Below are positions 10,945 through 19,046 of a DNA stretch of 64,000 bases, in pieces. The translations under genes were made by a program, and so were the position numbers. Under the pieces are notes generated by a model, which was not told the DNA's origin, ran no database searches, and saw only the letters and a program-made list of their open reading frames with translations. Where the stretch lies: assembly GCA_024304985.1 (NCBI GenBank), contig JAMWZC010000001.1:717292-781291 (forward strand), in the 5' to 3' direction. How positions within the stretch are numbered: position 1 is the first letter of the stretch; each line of letters begins with the position of its first letter. The stretch is from Paracoccaceae bacterium. Lineage in GTDB: Bacteria > Pseudomonadota > Alphaproteobacteria > Rhodobacterales > Rhodobacteraceae.

Positions 10945-11907
10945 TCAGCCCTGCATCCAGGGCAATTTGTCCAGATCGACGTTGCCGCCGGTGATGATGA
11001 CGCCGATGCGCTTGCCCGCAAAAACGTCCCTATTCTTCAGGATCACGGCCAGCGGCACGGCGCAGCTTGGCTCGATCACGATCTTCATCCGCTCCCATGT
11101 CAGCTTCATGGCCGCGATGATTTCCTCCTCCGTCGCGGTCAGGATATCGGTCACATGGTTGGACACATAGTGCCATGTATTCTCCTTGAGCGGCACTTTC
11201 AGGCCATCCGCCACCGTCACCGGCGCATCATCCGCGATGATATGTCCCGCGCGGAAACTACGCGCCGCGTCATCCGCATTCAGCGGCTCTGCCGCATAGA
11301 TCTTCACCCCCGGCGCGGTGCTCGACACGGTCAGGCAGGTGCCCGAAATCATGCCGCCGCCGCCAATCGGGGCCACGATCCCGTCCAGACCCTCGACCTG
11401 CTCCATCAATTCGCGCGAGCATGTCGCCTGCCCCGTGATCACGCGCAAGTCATTGTAGGGATGCACAAATTCCGCGCCCGTTTCCTCGACCACTTGGGCA
11501 AAGACCGCCTCGCGGCTGCTGGTGGACGGCTCGCATTCCACGATCCGCCCGCCATAGCCCCGCACGGCCGCCTTCTTGGCCTCGGGCGCGGTGCGCGGCA
11601 TCACCACCGTGCAGGGGATTCCCCGCCGCCCCGCCGCATAGGACAGCGACAGCGCATGGTTGCCACTGGAATGCGTCGCCACACCGCGCGCCAGTTTCTC
11701 CTCGGGCAGGCCGAACACCGCATTGCAGGCGCCCCGCACCTTGAAGGCACCCGCCTTCTGGAAATTCTCGCATTTGAAATGCAGATCGGCCCCGGTCAGC
11801 GCGTTCAGGTAAGTCGATGTCAGCACAGGCGTGCGATGGATATAGGGCCGGATCCGCTCATGCGCCGCGATCACATCGTCAAAACTTGGGTAAATCACGT
11901 CTTTCAT
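10945..11907 (-). CDS. bhcB: beta-Hydroxyaspartate dehydratase BhcB
   Basis: PLP-dependent serine/threonine dehydratase-like enzyme that removes water from beta-hydroxyaspartate to give iminosuccinate. The 320-residue protein carries the PLP-lysine motif AGAFKVRGACNAVF (Lys near residue 53), the SSGNHALSLSYAA cofactor loop and a glycine-rich phosphate site (PIGGGGMISG). It is the right length for the single-domain dehydratases that lack an ACT domain. It begins 7 nt after bhcA. Confidence 0.94.
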   Translation of the reverse strand: MKDVIYPSFDDVIAAHERIRPYIHRTPVLTSTYLNALTGADLHFKCENFQKAGAFKVRGACNAVFGLPEEKLARGVATHSSGNHALSLSYAAGRRGIPCTVVMPRTAPEAKKAAVRGYGGRIVECEPSTSSREAVFAQVVEETGAEFVHPYNDLRVITGQATCSRELMEQVEGLDGIVAPIGGGGMISGTCLTVSSTAPGVKIYAAEPLNADDAARSFRAGHIIADDAPVTVADGLKVPLKENTWHYVSNHVTDILTATEEEIIAAMKLTWERMKIVIEPSCAVPLAVILKNRDVFAGKRIGVIITGGNVDLDKLPWMQG

Positions 11908-11914
11908 CGCCTCC

Positions 11915-13105
11915 TCATGCCGCTGATTTCAAGGATGCCGCGCGCGTCGCCCGGAAATGATCCTGCGCCGCCGCCACGCCTGCGCCCAGCCGGATCGGAT
12001 AGTCCAGATCCGCCATCGCCATCTCGATCCCCGCCAGCCCCGACAGGACCATCACATCGGTCAGCATCCCCAGATGCCCGATGCGGAAGGCTTTGCCATT
12101 CATCTGCCCCAACCCGATCCCGAAAGACAGGCCATAGGCCGAAAAGGCATGTTCCGTCAGCGCGTTACTGTCGAACCCTTTCGGCACATAGATGGCCGAC
12201 ACCGTATCGGAATATAGCTCCGGCGACCGCGCCACCAGATCCATCCCCCAGGCCCGCACCGCCGCCCGGACGCCCCCCGCCAGCCGCGTATGGCGGGCAT
12301 AGACATTGTCCAACCCCTCCTCGAACAGCATCTTCAGGCTCTCACGCATCCCGTAGATCAATTGCAAGGGCGGCGTATAGGGAAAGCCCCCCTTGGCATT
12401 GGCCGCCAGCATGTCGCGGAAATCGAAAAACGTGCGCGGCAGCTTCGCGCTGTCCATATGGCTCAGCGCCTTTTCACTGACCCCCAGGATCGCCATGCCG
12501 GTCGCCAGCATGAACCCCTTTTGCGACCCTGCCACCGCGATATCCACGCCCCAGGCGTCCATCTCGAAGGGCATCGAGGCCAGGGAACTGACGCAATCCA
12601 CCATCAACAGCGCCGGATGCCCCGCCCCGTCCATCGCACCGCGCACGGCGGCAATGTCCGACACGACACCCGTCGCCGTCTCGTTATGCGTGACCAGCAC
12701 CGCCTTGATCTTGTGCACTTTATCCGCGCGCAACGCCTCTGCGAACAGGTCCGCCGGCGCGCCCGTCCCCCAGTCGCAGTCGATCACCTGCACATCCAGC
12801 CCATGCCGCTGGCACATGTCGATCCAGCGATGCGAGAACATGCCATAGCGCGCCACCAGCACACGATCACCGGGCGACAGCGTATTGCTGATCGCCGCCT
12901 CCCATCCGCCCGTCCCGCTGGACGGAAAGGTGATCACGCGCCCCGACACAGTGCCAAAGACACGCTTGGTATCTTCCAGCACGGGGGCAAAAGTATCGAC
13001 AAAATCCGGCGCGCGATGATCGCGGGTCTGCACCTGCATCGCAAGACGCAGACGATCGGGGATATTGGTCGGGCCGGGGATGAACACCGGGTTCTGGTCG
13101 GACAT
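11915..13105 (-). CDS. bhcA: Aspartate-glyoxylate aminotransferase BhcA
   Basis: First enzyme of the cycle: transfers the amino group of aspartate to glyoxylate, giving glycine and oxaloacetate. The 396-residue class-V aminotransferase resembles serine-glyoxylate aminotransferases (FIPGPTNIPDRLRLAMQ at the N-terminus, PSSGTGGWEAAISN cofactor region) with the PLP lysine in GSQKGFML near residue 195. It is the first gene of bhcABCD and diverges from bhcR. A GC-poor 213-bp region upstream carries a long palindrome. Confidence 0.95.
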   Translation of the reverse strand: MSDQNPVFIPGPTNIPDRLRLAMQVQTRDHRAPDFVDTFAPVLEDTKRVFGTVSGRVITFPSSGTGGWEAAISNTLSPGDRVLVARYGMFSHRWIDMCQRHGLDVQVIDCDWGTGAPADLFAEALRADKVHKIKAVLVTHNETATGVVSDIAAVRGAMDGAGHPALLMVDCVSSLASMPFEMDAWGVDIAVAGSQKGFMLATGMAILGVSEKALSHMDSAKLPRTFFDFRDMLAANAKGGFPYTPPLQLIYGMRESLKMLFEEGLDNVYARHTRLAGGVRAAVRAWGMDLVARSPELYSDTVSAIYVPKGFDSNALTEHAFSAYGLSFGIGLGQMNGKAFRIGHLGMLTDVMVLSGLAGIEMAMADLDYPIRLGAGVAAAQDHFRATRAASLKSAA

Positions 13106-13227
13106 GGTCGCTCTCCTCCTGAGTTGCCCCTAGGGTAGCAGAGTTTTCCCAGCCCGCAATTTTCTCAAAAACTCTTTCCACTTCTGACAAAAAGACGCTG
13201 ACCACCTGTTTTTTATGATTTTTCCTG

Positions 13228-13274
13228 TTTCTGAAAAATCTTTTCACCCCCACATTGAAAATATTTTTCAGAAA
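13228..13274. promoter_or_regulatory. 19-bp inverted repeat between bhcA and bhcR, probable BhcR operator
   Basis: The arms TTTCTGAAAAATCTTTTCA (13228-13246) and TGAAAATATTTTTCAGAAA (13256-13274) are reverse complements at 18 of 19 positions, separated by nine bases. The element ends 44 bp before the bhcR start and lies about 120 bp upstream of bhcA, in the most AT-rich part of this region. Position and symmetry fit an operator of the IclR-type regulator; binding itself is inferred. Confidence 0.72.
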
Positions 13275-13318
13275 TGCTCTACCCTGTGCGGCAGCCAAGC
13301 CCGCATCAGGACAGATCC

Positions 13319-14137
13319 ATGACCCAGACCGAACGCAAATCACGCGGCCGCCCCAAATCGCCCTTCACCGACACCGGCGCGCAAACCATGCAGGCGCTGG
13401 ACCGCGCCTTGGGCGTGCTGCACGCACTGGCCTGGCAGGAACGCGCCTCATTGACCGATCTGTCGCTCAGCCTCGGCATCCCCACGGCCACCACGCACCG
13501 AATCCTGACCACGCTGCAAAAACACCGTTTCGCCGAACTGGATGAGGCGACGCAGGACTGGATGGTGGGCATCGAGGCCTATCGGACGGGCGCCTCCTTC
13601 CTCAAACGCATGAATCTGGCCGAACTCAGCCGCCCTGTCATGCGCGCATTGATGGACTCCACGGGCGAAACCGCGAATCTTGCCATCCGCGACGGGGCCG
13701 AGGTTGTGTTCATCGGCCAGATCGAAACCCCGCACCCGATCCGCGCCTTCTTCAACCCGGGTACGCGCACGCCGATGCATGCCTCGGGCACCGGCAAGGC
13801 CATCCTCGCCACCCTGTCCGAACCCCGCCTGCGCGCGCTGATCCAATCGGCGGGCCTGCCCGCCTTCACGGATCACACGCTTTCCACCCCGGCCGAGCTT
13901 TTCGCCGATCTCGACCTGACCCGCGCGCGCGGCTGGTCCTTTGACCGCGAGGAGCGGCATCTGGGCATGGCCTGTATCGGCGCCGCCATCTTCGACGCGC
14001 AGGGCGAGGCTGTGGGCGGCGTCTCCATCTCCGGCCCCTCGGCCCGCTTCGACGCGCGCAGCATCCCCGACTATGGCCGCCAGGTCGCCGCCGCCGCGGC
14101 CGAAATCACCCGCGCCCTGGGCGGCACGCCAGGCTGA
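13319..14137 (+). CDS. bhcR: IclR-family transcriptional regulator BhcR
   Basis: Local regulator of the beta-hydroxyaspartate cycle; in Paracoccus denitrificans BhcR senses glyoxylate and controls the bhc promoter. The 272-residue protein has an N-terminal winged helix (ALDRALGVLHAL ... GIPTATTHRILTTLQKHRF, about 25-80) and a C-terminal IclR effector domain with THASGTGKAI-like segment MHASGTGKAILATL. The ATG at 13319 was preferred to the upstream one at 13274, which lies inside the palindrome. The reading frame ends one base before the stop of the opposing gene. Confidence 0.93.
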   Translation: MTQTERKSRGRPKSPFTDTGAQTMQALDRALGVLHALAWQERASLTDLSLSLGIPTATTHRILTTLQKHRFAELDEATQDWMVGIEAYRTGASFLKRMNLAELSRPVMRALMDSTGETANLAIRDGAEVVFIGQIETPHPIRAFFNPGTRTPMHASGTGKAILATLSEPRLRALIQSAGLPAFTDHTLSTPAELFADLDLTRARGWSFDREERHLGMACIGAAIFDAQGEAVGGVSISGPSARFDARSIPDYGRQVAAAAAEITRALGGTPG

Positions 14138-14773
14138 TCACACCACCCGCCCCAGCCGCGCCGCCAGACGCAACGCATGGGACGCATCCTGCGCCACTAC
14201 AGGCATCACCGGATCATAGGCCGCCCGGATCAGCCCCGCGATCTCGGGCCGCAGGATCGTTTGCCCTCCCGCCACCGCCAGCGGCGAGCGATCCCGAAAC
14301 GCCATATCCGACCACAGCAAAATCGTCTGCACCACTTGTGACAGCGCCAGAACATCCGCCCCCACCGCCTGCAAATGCGCATCCATCCGCAAGAACACGA
14401 AACTCGCCTTGATCCCGCCTGCCGCATCAAAGCGGAAAATCCGGTATTGATTGGCCTCCGCCGCCTTCAACCGCGCCACCAGGGGCACAAGGTCCGGCAC
14501 CAGACGGTCCAGATTGGGCACATCTGCCAACTCATCCCAATCACGGCAGAAGAACACCATCAGGTTCGCGCCCAGTTCCGGGTCGGTCTCGGCCATCTCA
14601 TGGCCCGCCAGCGTCACAACCGCCTCCAGCGCGCCCTTGATCACGGCCAGTGTCTCATCCTCGACCCCGAACACCACAGGCGCGATCGGCCGCCCCCAGC
14701 GCGCAAAGGCATATGTGCCATCAGACCGCGTGAACAGCGCCTCGACATCCTTCGCGCTCAACGCATCCGCCAT
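14138..14773 (-). CDS. Conserved hypothetical protein, 211 aa
   Basis: I do not recognise a family. The 211-residue soluble protein has no signal peptide or membrane helix. It contains an Asp/Glu-rich first half (VFGVEDETLAVIKGALE) and aromatic strands (NLMVFFCRDWDEL, YRIFRFDAAGGIKASFVFLRM). Codon use and GC match the neighbours, so it is a real resident gene. The ATG at 14773 is taken because an alternative start at 14818 would begin within a dispersed intergenic repeat. It lies downstream of ruvCAB in the same direction and meets bhcR tail to tail with no gap. Confidence 0.75.
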   Translation of the reverse strand: MADALSAKDVEALFTRSDGTYAFARWGRPIAPVVFGVEDETLAVIKGALEAVVTLAGHEMAETDPELGANLMVFFCRDWDELADVPNLDRLVPDLVPLVARLKAAEANQYRIFRFDAAGGIKASFVFLRMDAHLQAVGADVLALSQVVQTILLWSDMAFRDRSPLAVAGGQTILRPEIAGLIRAAYDPVMPVVAQDASHALRLAARLGRVV

Positions 14774-14788
14774 GCCCGCGCCCTTTCC

Positions 14789-14809
14789 TTCATCTTGCCA
14801 AAAATACTC
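14789..14809 (+). repeat. Dispersed 21-bp intergenic motif, copy 1
   Basis: One of five copies in this window of TTCWTCTTGC-N3-AAATAYYC. This copy has CCA at the N3 positions and lies between ruvB and the 14138-14773 gene. Confidence 0.75.
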
Positions 14810-14821
14810 AAAGTCCACGCC

Positions 14822-15841
14822 TCAGCCGAACAGATCAGCCTCACGCTTGGGCGCATCCAGCCCCAGATGCGTCCACGCCTTCTGCGCCAGCATCCGGCCG
14901 CGCGGGGTGCGCTGGATAAGCCCCTGTTGCAGCAGGAAAGGCTCGATCACCTCTTCCAGCGCATCGCGGCTTTCCGACAGCGCCGCCGACAGCGTCTCGA
15001 TCCCCACCGGGCCACCTTGATAGTTCTCGGCGATCAGACGCAGGTAACGCCGATCCGCCCCGTCCAGCCCCAGATGATCCACGCCCAGCCGGGTCAGCGC
15101 GTAATCCGCAATCTCGCGCGTCACGCGGCCATTGCCCTCGATCAGCGCGAAATCCACCACGCGACGCAACAGGCGCCCCGCGATGCGCGGCGTGCCGCGT
15201 GACCGGCGCGCGATCTCCATCGCGCCGCCTTCCTCGGCGGGCGCCCCCAAAAGCCGCGCATTGCGGATCACGATCTCATAGAGTTCCGCATCCGTATAGA
15301 ACACCAGCCGCGTGGGAATCCCGAAACGATCACGCAATGGCGTGGTCAGCAAGCCCATCCGCGTGGTCGCCCCCACCAGCGTGAAGGGCTGCAATTCGAT
15401 CCGCACGGTCCGCGCCGCAGGTCCCTCGCCGATCACCAGATCAAGCTGGAAATCCTCCAGCGCGGGGTAAAGCACCTCCTCCACCGCCGGGTTCAGCCGG
15501 TGGATCTCGTCGATGAACAGCACATCGCGCGCTTCCAGATTGGTCAGGATCGCCGCCAGATCGCCCGCCTTGGCCAGCACGGGCCCGGATGTCATCCGAA
15601 ACCCCACCCCCAATTCGCGCGCCATGATCTGCGCCAGCGTGGTCTTTCCCAGACCGGGGGGGCCATGAAACAGCGTGTGATCCATCGCCTCGCCGCGCTG
15701 GCGCGCCGACTGGATGAAGACGCGCAGATTCGCCCGCGCCTCGGCCTGTCCGATGAACTCGTCCAAGCCCTGCGGACGCAGGGCGCGATCGAAATCCTCG
15801 GGCTGCTGTGTCGGGTCCAGAATCGGGTCGGGCTGCGTCAT
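14822..15841 (-). CDS. ruvB: Holliday junction DNA helicase RuvB
   Basis: AAA+ motor that drives branch migration of Holliday junctions with RuvA. The 339-residue protein has Walker [16 protein letters not shown], Walker [13 protein letters not shown], sensor-1 GATTRMGLL, and the C-terminal winged helix with [17 protein letters not shown]. It follows ruvA by 3 nt in the ruvC-ruvA-ruvB order normal for alphaproteobacteria. Confidence 0.97.
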   Translation of the reverse strand: MTQPDPILDPTQQPEDFDRALRPQGLDEFIGQAEARANLRVFIQSARQRGEAMDHTLFHGPPGLGKTTLAQIMARELGVGFRMTSGPVLAKAGDLAAILTNLEARDVLFIDEIHRLNPAVEEVLYPALEDFQLDLVIGEGPAARTVRIELQPFTLVGATTRMGLLTTPLRDRFGIPTRLVFYTDAELYEIVIRNARLLGAPAEEGGAMEIARRSRGTPRIAGRLLRRVVDFALIEGNGRVTREIADYALTRLGVDHLGLDGADRRYLRLIAENYQGGPVGIETLSAALSESRDALEEVIEPFLLQQGLIQRTPRGRMLAQKAWTHLGLDAPKREADLFG

Positions 15842-15844
15842 CTC

Positions 15845-16531
15845 TTACCCTTTCGGGGCCAGCGCCTTGAGGGCGGCGCGGATCAGGGCGGCGGCATCGG
15901 CCTCGGGCGCGTCCATCGCCGCGCGGGCCACGGCGCCTGCCGCATCTCCGGGGGAATAACCCAGATTGGTCAGGGCGGACAAGGCATCCGATTGCGCCGC
16001 CGCACTGCCGGATGGCCGCGCGGGAGCAGGCGCCTTGCGCGCTGCGGGAGCGGCGTCGATCACCTCGCCCTCCACCGCCGCGGGCGCGGTGCCCATCGCC
16101 GCCGACAGGGTGCCGCCCATCGCCATCACGGCGGGGGCCTTGTCCTTCAATTCGATCACCACGCGCTGCGCGGTCTTGGGGCCGATGCCCTTGGCCGCCT
16201 TGATCGCGTTCATGTCGCCCAGCATGATCGCGCGGCTGACACCTTCCGCCCCCAAAGCGCCCAGAATGGCCAGCGCCGCCTTGGCCCCCACGCCCTGCAC
16301 CCCCATCAGAAGACGGTGCCATTCCTTCTCCAGCAGCGTGGGAAAGCCGTAAAGCTGCATCAGATCCTCGCGCACCACCAGATCGGTATAAAGCGCCACC
16401 ACATTGCCCGGCCCCGGCAGGGCGGCCAGCGTCCGGTCCGAGCAATAGACCAGATACCCCACCCCGCCCACGTCGATCAGCAAATGATCCTCGGCGCGGT
16501 AATCTATGCGGCCAGTCAGCTTTCCGATCAT
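15845..16531 (-). CDS. ruvA: Holliday junction branch-migration protein RuvA
   Basis: Tetrameric protein that holds the junction in a square plane and loads RuvB. The 228-residue chain has an N-terminal OB fold ([11 protein letters not shown]...[12 protein letters not shown]), helix-hairpin-helix motifs ([21 protein letters not shown] and [17 protein letters not shown], about 75-125), an Ala/Pro-rich flexible linker, and domain III ([19 protein letters not shown]) which contacts RuvB. It overlaps the ruvC stop by 4 nt. Confidence 0.96.
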   Translation of the reverse strand: MIGKLTGRIDYRAEDHLLIDVGGVGYLVYCSDRTLAALPGPGNVVALYTDLVVREDLMQLYGFPTLLEKEWHRLLMGVQGVGAKAALAILGALGAEGVSRAIMLGDMNAIKAAKGIGPKTAQRVVIELKDKAPAVMAMGGTLSAAMGTAPAAVEGEVIDAAPAARKAPAPARPSGSAAAQSDALSALTNLGYSPGDAAGAVARAAMDAPEADAAALIRAALKALAPKG

Positions 16532-17037
16532 GCCGTCGCCCTCCGGATCGCGGCGGCCAGCGGGCTGCCGGCGGCCCCATGATGGGCATGGCAGATCGCC
16601 ACCGCCAAGGCATCCGCCGCGTCCGGCCCCGCCAGCACCACGCCCGGCAACTGCATCCGCACCATATGCTGCACCTGTTCCTTGGCCGCATGGCCCACGC
16701 CGACCACGGTCTTTTTTACCGCATTCGGGGCATATTCGCCCACCGTCAACCCGGCCTGCGCCGGTACCAGCAAGGCGATCCCGCGCGCCTGCCCCAGTTT
16801 CAGCGTGGCGACACCGTCCTTGTTCACGAATGTATGCTCCACCGCCGCCGTATCGGGCCGGTACTGCGCGACAACGGCGGTCAGCTGCTCATGCAGCGCC
16901 AGCAACCGCAGCGACAGATCATCCCCCGAGGAGTGGCAGATTCCATTGGCGACATGGGTCAGGCGGCTGCCATCGACATCAATGATGCCCCAGCCGAGGT
17001 TTCTCAAGCCGGGATCGATCCCCAAAACCCGCATCAT
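16528..17037 (-). CDS. ruvC: Crossover junction endodeoxyribonuclease RuvC
   Basis: Resolves Holliday junctions by paired nicks. The 169-residue RNase H-fold nuclease shows the acidic catalytic residues in RVLGIDPG (Asp8), AAVEHTF (Glu, about 67) and the C-terminal [18 protein letters not shown]. First gene of ruvCAB. A near-consensus LexA site lies 34-48 nt upstream, which suggests SOS control of the whole operon. Confidence 0.96.
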   Translation of the reverse strand: MMRVLGIDPGLRNLGWGIIDVDGSRLTHVANGICHSSGDDLSLRLLALHEQLTAVVAQYRPDTAAVEHTFVNKDGVATLKLGQARGIALLVPAQAGLTVGEYAPNAVKKTVVGVGHAAKEQVQHMVRMQLPGVVLAGPDAADALAVAICHAHHGAAGSPLAAAIRRATA

Positions 17038-17387
17038 CTGCCCCTGCTCTGTTGCTTTTTTGATGCACTAGCACGAAAGGCGAACAAAAGGAAATCCCAA
17101 AGCGAAAGCCCGCTCAGGACGCCCCGCGATGCTGCAATGCAGAATTTAGGGCGGATTCGTCGCTTTCAGCACTGAAAACGACAGAATTCATGTCCCATTT
17201 CCGCCTTGTTTTCTTGATCCTACGCCAAATCCAGACCCATGCACAAGTCGCATAAGACCTATGCAAACAGCCCGTCTTGTGCCGGGATTCAAGGCAAACT
17301 ATGTGCAGCTGCAGAAAGAGGACCGTTACAGGTCTTGACACCCTTTGACCCATTCACCGCGCAGACGCGCAACCAAGGAAAACGAAC
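17038..17387. other. Intergenic region between ruvC and the DUF1127 gene
   Basis: 350 bp without a convincing gene. It holds the divergent promoters of ruvCAB and the DUF1127 gene, a candidate LexA site (17071-17085), and a near-perfect inverted repeat at 17160-17181 (TCGCTTTCAG-CA-CTGAAAACGA, one mismatch in 10-bp arms). A TTGACA at 17335 could be a -35 element, but no good -10 partner is seen. A 79-codon reading frame on the minus strand (17114-17353) has no family features and was not called. Confidence 0.6.
17071..17085. promoter_or_regulatory. Candidate LexA (SOS) box upstream of ruvCAB
   Basis: GCAC-N7-GAAC, one base from the alphaproteobacterial LexA consensus GAAC-N7-GAAC (equivalently GTTC-N7-GTTC). 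It sits 34-48 nt before the ruvC start, where a repressor site would overlap a promoter. ruvCAB is a known LexA target in several alphaproteobacteria; the site here is inferred from 7 of 8 matches. Confidence 0.5.
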
Positions 17388-17585
17388 ATGGCTGTTTATG
17401 ACGCCCCCCGCACCGCCGCCCAGGCCTCTGGCCAGGCTGGTTTCTTCTCGACCCTCGTCGGCATCGTGTCGGCCTGGAATGACGCCCGCATCACCCGCAA
17501 CGCGCTGTCCAAACTTTCGGACCGCGAGCTGGAAGACATCGGCCTGTGCCGTGGCGACATCGACATCGTGGTCAAGAATCGCTGA
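17388..17585 (+). CDS. DUF1127 small protein
   Basis: A 65-residue protein ending in a DUF1127 domain (ALSKLSDRELEDIGLCRGDIDIVV, about 41-62), the short Arg/Asp-rich helical domain abundant in Rhodobacterales and rhizobia. Members are linked to phosphate and carbon metabolism, RNA turnover and small-RNA control, but the function of this one is unknown. A purine-rich AAGGAAAACGAAC precedes the ATG, and a strong intrinsic terminator follows at 17613. It forms its own transcription unit. Confidence 0.88.
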   Translation: MAVYDAPRTAAQASGQAGFFSTLVGIVSAWNDARITRNALSKLSDRELEDIGLCRGDIDIVVKNR

Positions 17586-17612
17586 TCCGACCCAAGCGCC
17601 GCTCACGGCAGC

Positions 17613-17649
17613 AAAAAGCCGCGCGTCCCGAAAGGATGCGCGGCTTTTT
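17613..17649 (+). terminator. Intrinsic terminator of the DUF1127 gene
   Basis: Perfect 12-bp stem: AAAAAGCCGCGC (17613-17624) pairs with GCGCGGCTTTTT (17638-17649) around a 13-nt loop and ends in T5. Because the left arm begins with A5, it can also stop the convergent minus-strand gene that ends at 17688 if transcription reads through. Confidence 0.92.
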
Positions 17650-17687
17650 CAATTCTGCGGATCAGCGCCAGCCAAACAGTGCCCGGA

Positions 17688-18032
17688 TCAGGGCAGATAC
17701 CGGCGCAGCTTGTCGGCCAATGTCACGCTGAGCGGATCGGCCTGCATCAGCCAAGCCCCGGCCTTCTCGACCGTCGATCCCTTTTGCAGGGACGCCACGC
17801 GATCCTGATAGACCGGCAGACCCAGAACCGCCAGGATCATGATCTTGAAGCCAAGAAACCCAACAATCACGAAGGTGAGAACGCGAAGGGAAAAGGAACG
17901 CCGTGTGCGGCGCGGCTTGACGACGATCAGACCATCGTCCCCGACGACCGAAACATAGCCATTCGCCAGCTTGACCCGCGACTTCTGGATGCGCCGCAAG
18001 CGGTTGTCAAAATCCTGAAATGCATCTGACAT
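17688..18032 (-). CDS. Small single-pass membrane protein, unknown function
   Basis: A 114-residue protein with a basic N-terminal half (NRLRRIQKSRVKLANGYVSVVGDDGLIVVKPRRTRR), one membrane helix at about 50-72, and a C-terminal periplasmic or cytoplasmic tail with charged residues. No family recognised. The ATG at 18032 with GGGAGC upstream is preferred over earlier in-frame starts (to 18119), which add a low-quality leader. Convergent with the DUF1127 gene. Confidence 0.7.
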   Translation of the reverse strand: MSDAFQDFDNRLRRIQKSRVKLANGYVSVVGDDGLIVVKPRRTRRSFSLRVLTFVIVGFLGFKIMILAVLGLPVYQDRVASLQKGSTVEKAGAWLMQADPLSVTLADKLRRYLP

Positions 18033-18144
18033 GTCAGAGCTCCCAACATCGGCCCCCACCGAAAATCTGGTACTCTGCTTATGCGGGAATTGCGGCATAA
18101 CTAAGGCAAGTCCGCCCAAGCCGCTGCAATTTAACCTTAATCTA

Positions 18145-19014
18145 TCAATTTTTACGAAGAGTCAGCGTCGTCCACTCGCCAATTTCTTCGCGATTCACAA
18201 GATTAATACCATTGGTTGAGTAAACCTCGATCACCTCGTCGGCCTGCTCGTTCAGGATTCCCGACAGGATCGCATAGCCCCCTGCAATCAGGTGTTTTGC
18301 CATGTCGGGGGCCAGATCGATCAAGGGACCTTTCAGGATATTGGCAAAGACCAGATCAAAGGGGCTGGCCGCCGCGATGGCCGGATGGTCAAACCCTGTC
18401 GCCTCGACACAATGGACGCGCCCTTCCAGCCCATTTGCTGACACATTGGCCTCGGCCACATCGACCGCGACCTCGTCGATATCGCCCGCCAGCACCGGGT
18501 TCGGCCAGATCCGCGCCGCCGCCATCGCCAGAACGGCGGTGCCGCAGCCGATATCGGCCACGGATTGCCCCGTGAACCCGCCGTTATCCAGACGGTCCAG
18601 CGCCCGCAGACAGCCCTGCGTCGTGCCGTGATGCCCCGTGCCAAAGGCCATCGCCGCCTCGATCAGCAGTGCCTCGACCCCGTCGGGCACTTTGTCCGCG
18701 TCATGGCTGCCATAGACGAAGAACCGCCCCGCCACGACCGGCGACAGCTCGCGCTTGACCTTGGCCACCCAGTCGGTCTCGGGCAGTTCGGAAATGGCAA
18801 AGGGTTTCGCCCCGTGGATCGTCGCCAGCAGCGCCAGCCCCGCATGGTCGGGCTTTTCGGTAAAGTAGCAGGCCACTTCCCACAGGCCCGAGCCATCCTC
18901 GATCTCGAAGACGCCCACGCCCTCGGGTTCCGGGGTCAGGGTCTCGACAGCCTCGCCCAGCGCCTCGGCGGGGGTCTTGCCGGTCAGGGTGGTAATGGCG
19001 GTGAAAGTGGGCAT
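18145..19014 (-). CDS. prmA: Ribosomal protein L11 methyltransferase PrmA
   Basis: SAM-dependent enzyme that trimethylates lysines and the N-terminus of ribosomal protein L11. The 289-residue protein has an N-terminal substrate-binding domain, the SAM motif VADIGCGTAVLAMAAARIWP (about 145-165), and the NxxxxPL-type catalytic loop FANILKGPLIDLAP. Thirty-two nucleotides separate it from the upstream MATE gene, so it may be read from the same transcript. Confidence 0.93.
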   Translation of the reverse strand: MPTFTAITTLTGKTPAEALGEAVETLTPEPEGVGVFEIEDGSGLWEVACYFTEKPDHAGLALLATIHGAKPFAISELPETDWVAKVKRELSPVVAGRFFVYGSHDADKVPDGVEALLIEAAMAFGTGHHGTTQGCLRALDRLDNGGFTGQSVADIGCGTAVLAMAAARIWPNPVLAGDIDEVAVDVAEANVSANGLEGRVHCVEATGFDHPAIAAASPFDLVFANILKGPLIDLAPDMAKHLIAGGYAILSGILNEQADEVIEVYSTNGINLVNREEIGEWTTLTLRKN

Positions 19015-19046
19015 GGCATCTCTCCGGACAGGTGTGACCCAAGCCG

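Noticed and set aside
17114..17353. 79-codon minus-strand frame in the ruvC-DUF1127 gap
   Set aside because: Covers the inverted repeat and promoter region; no ribosome-binding site or family pattern.
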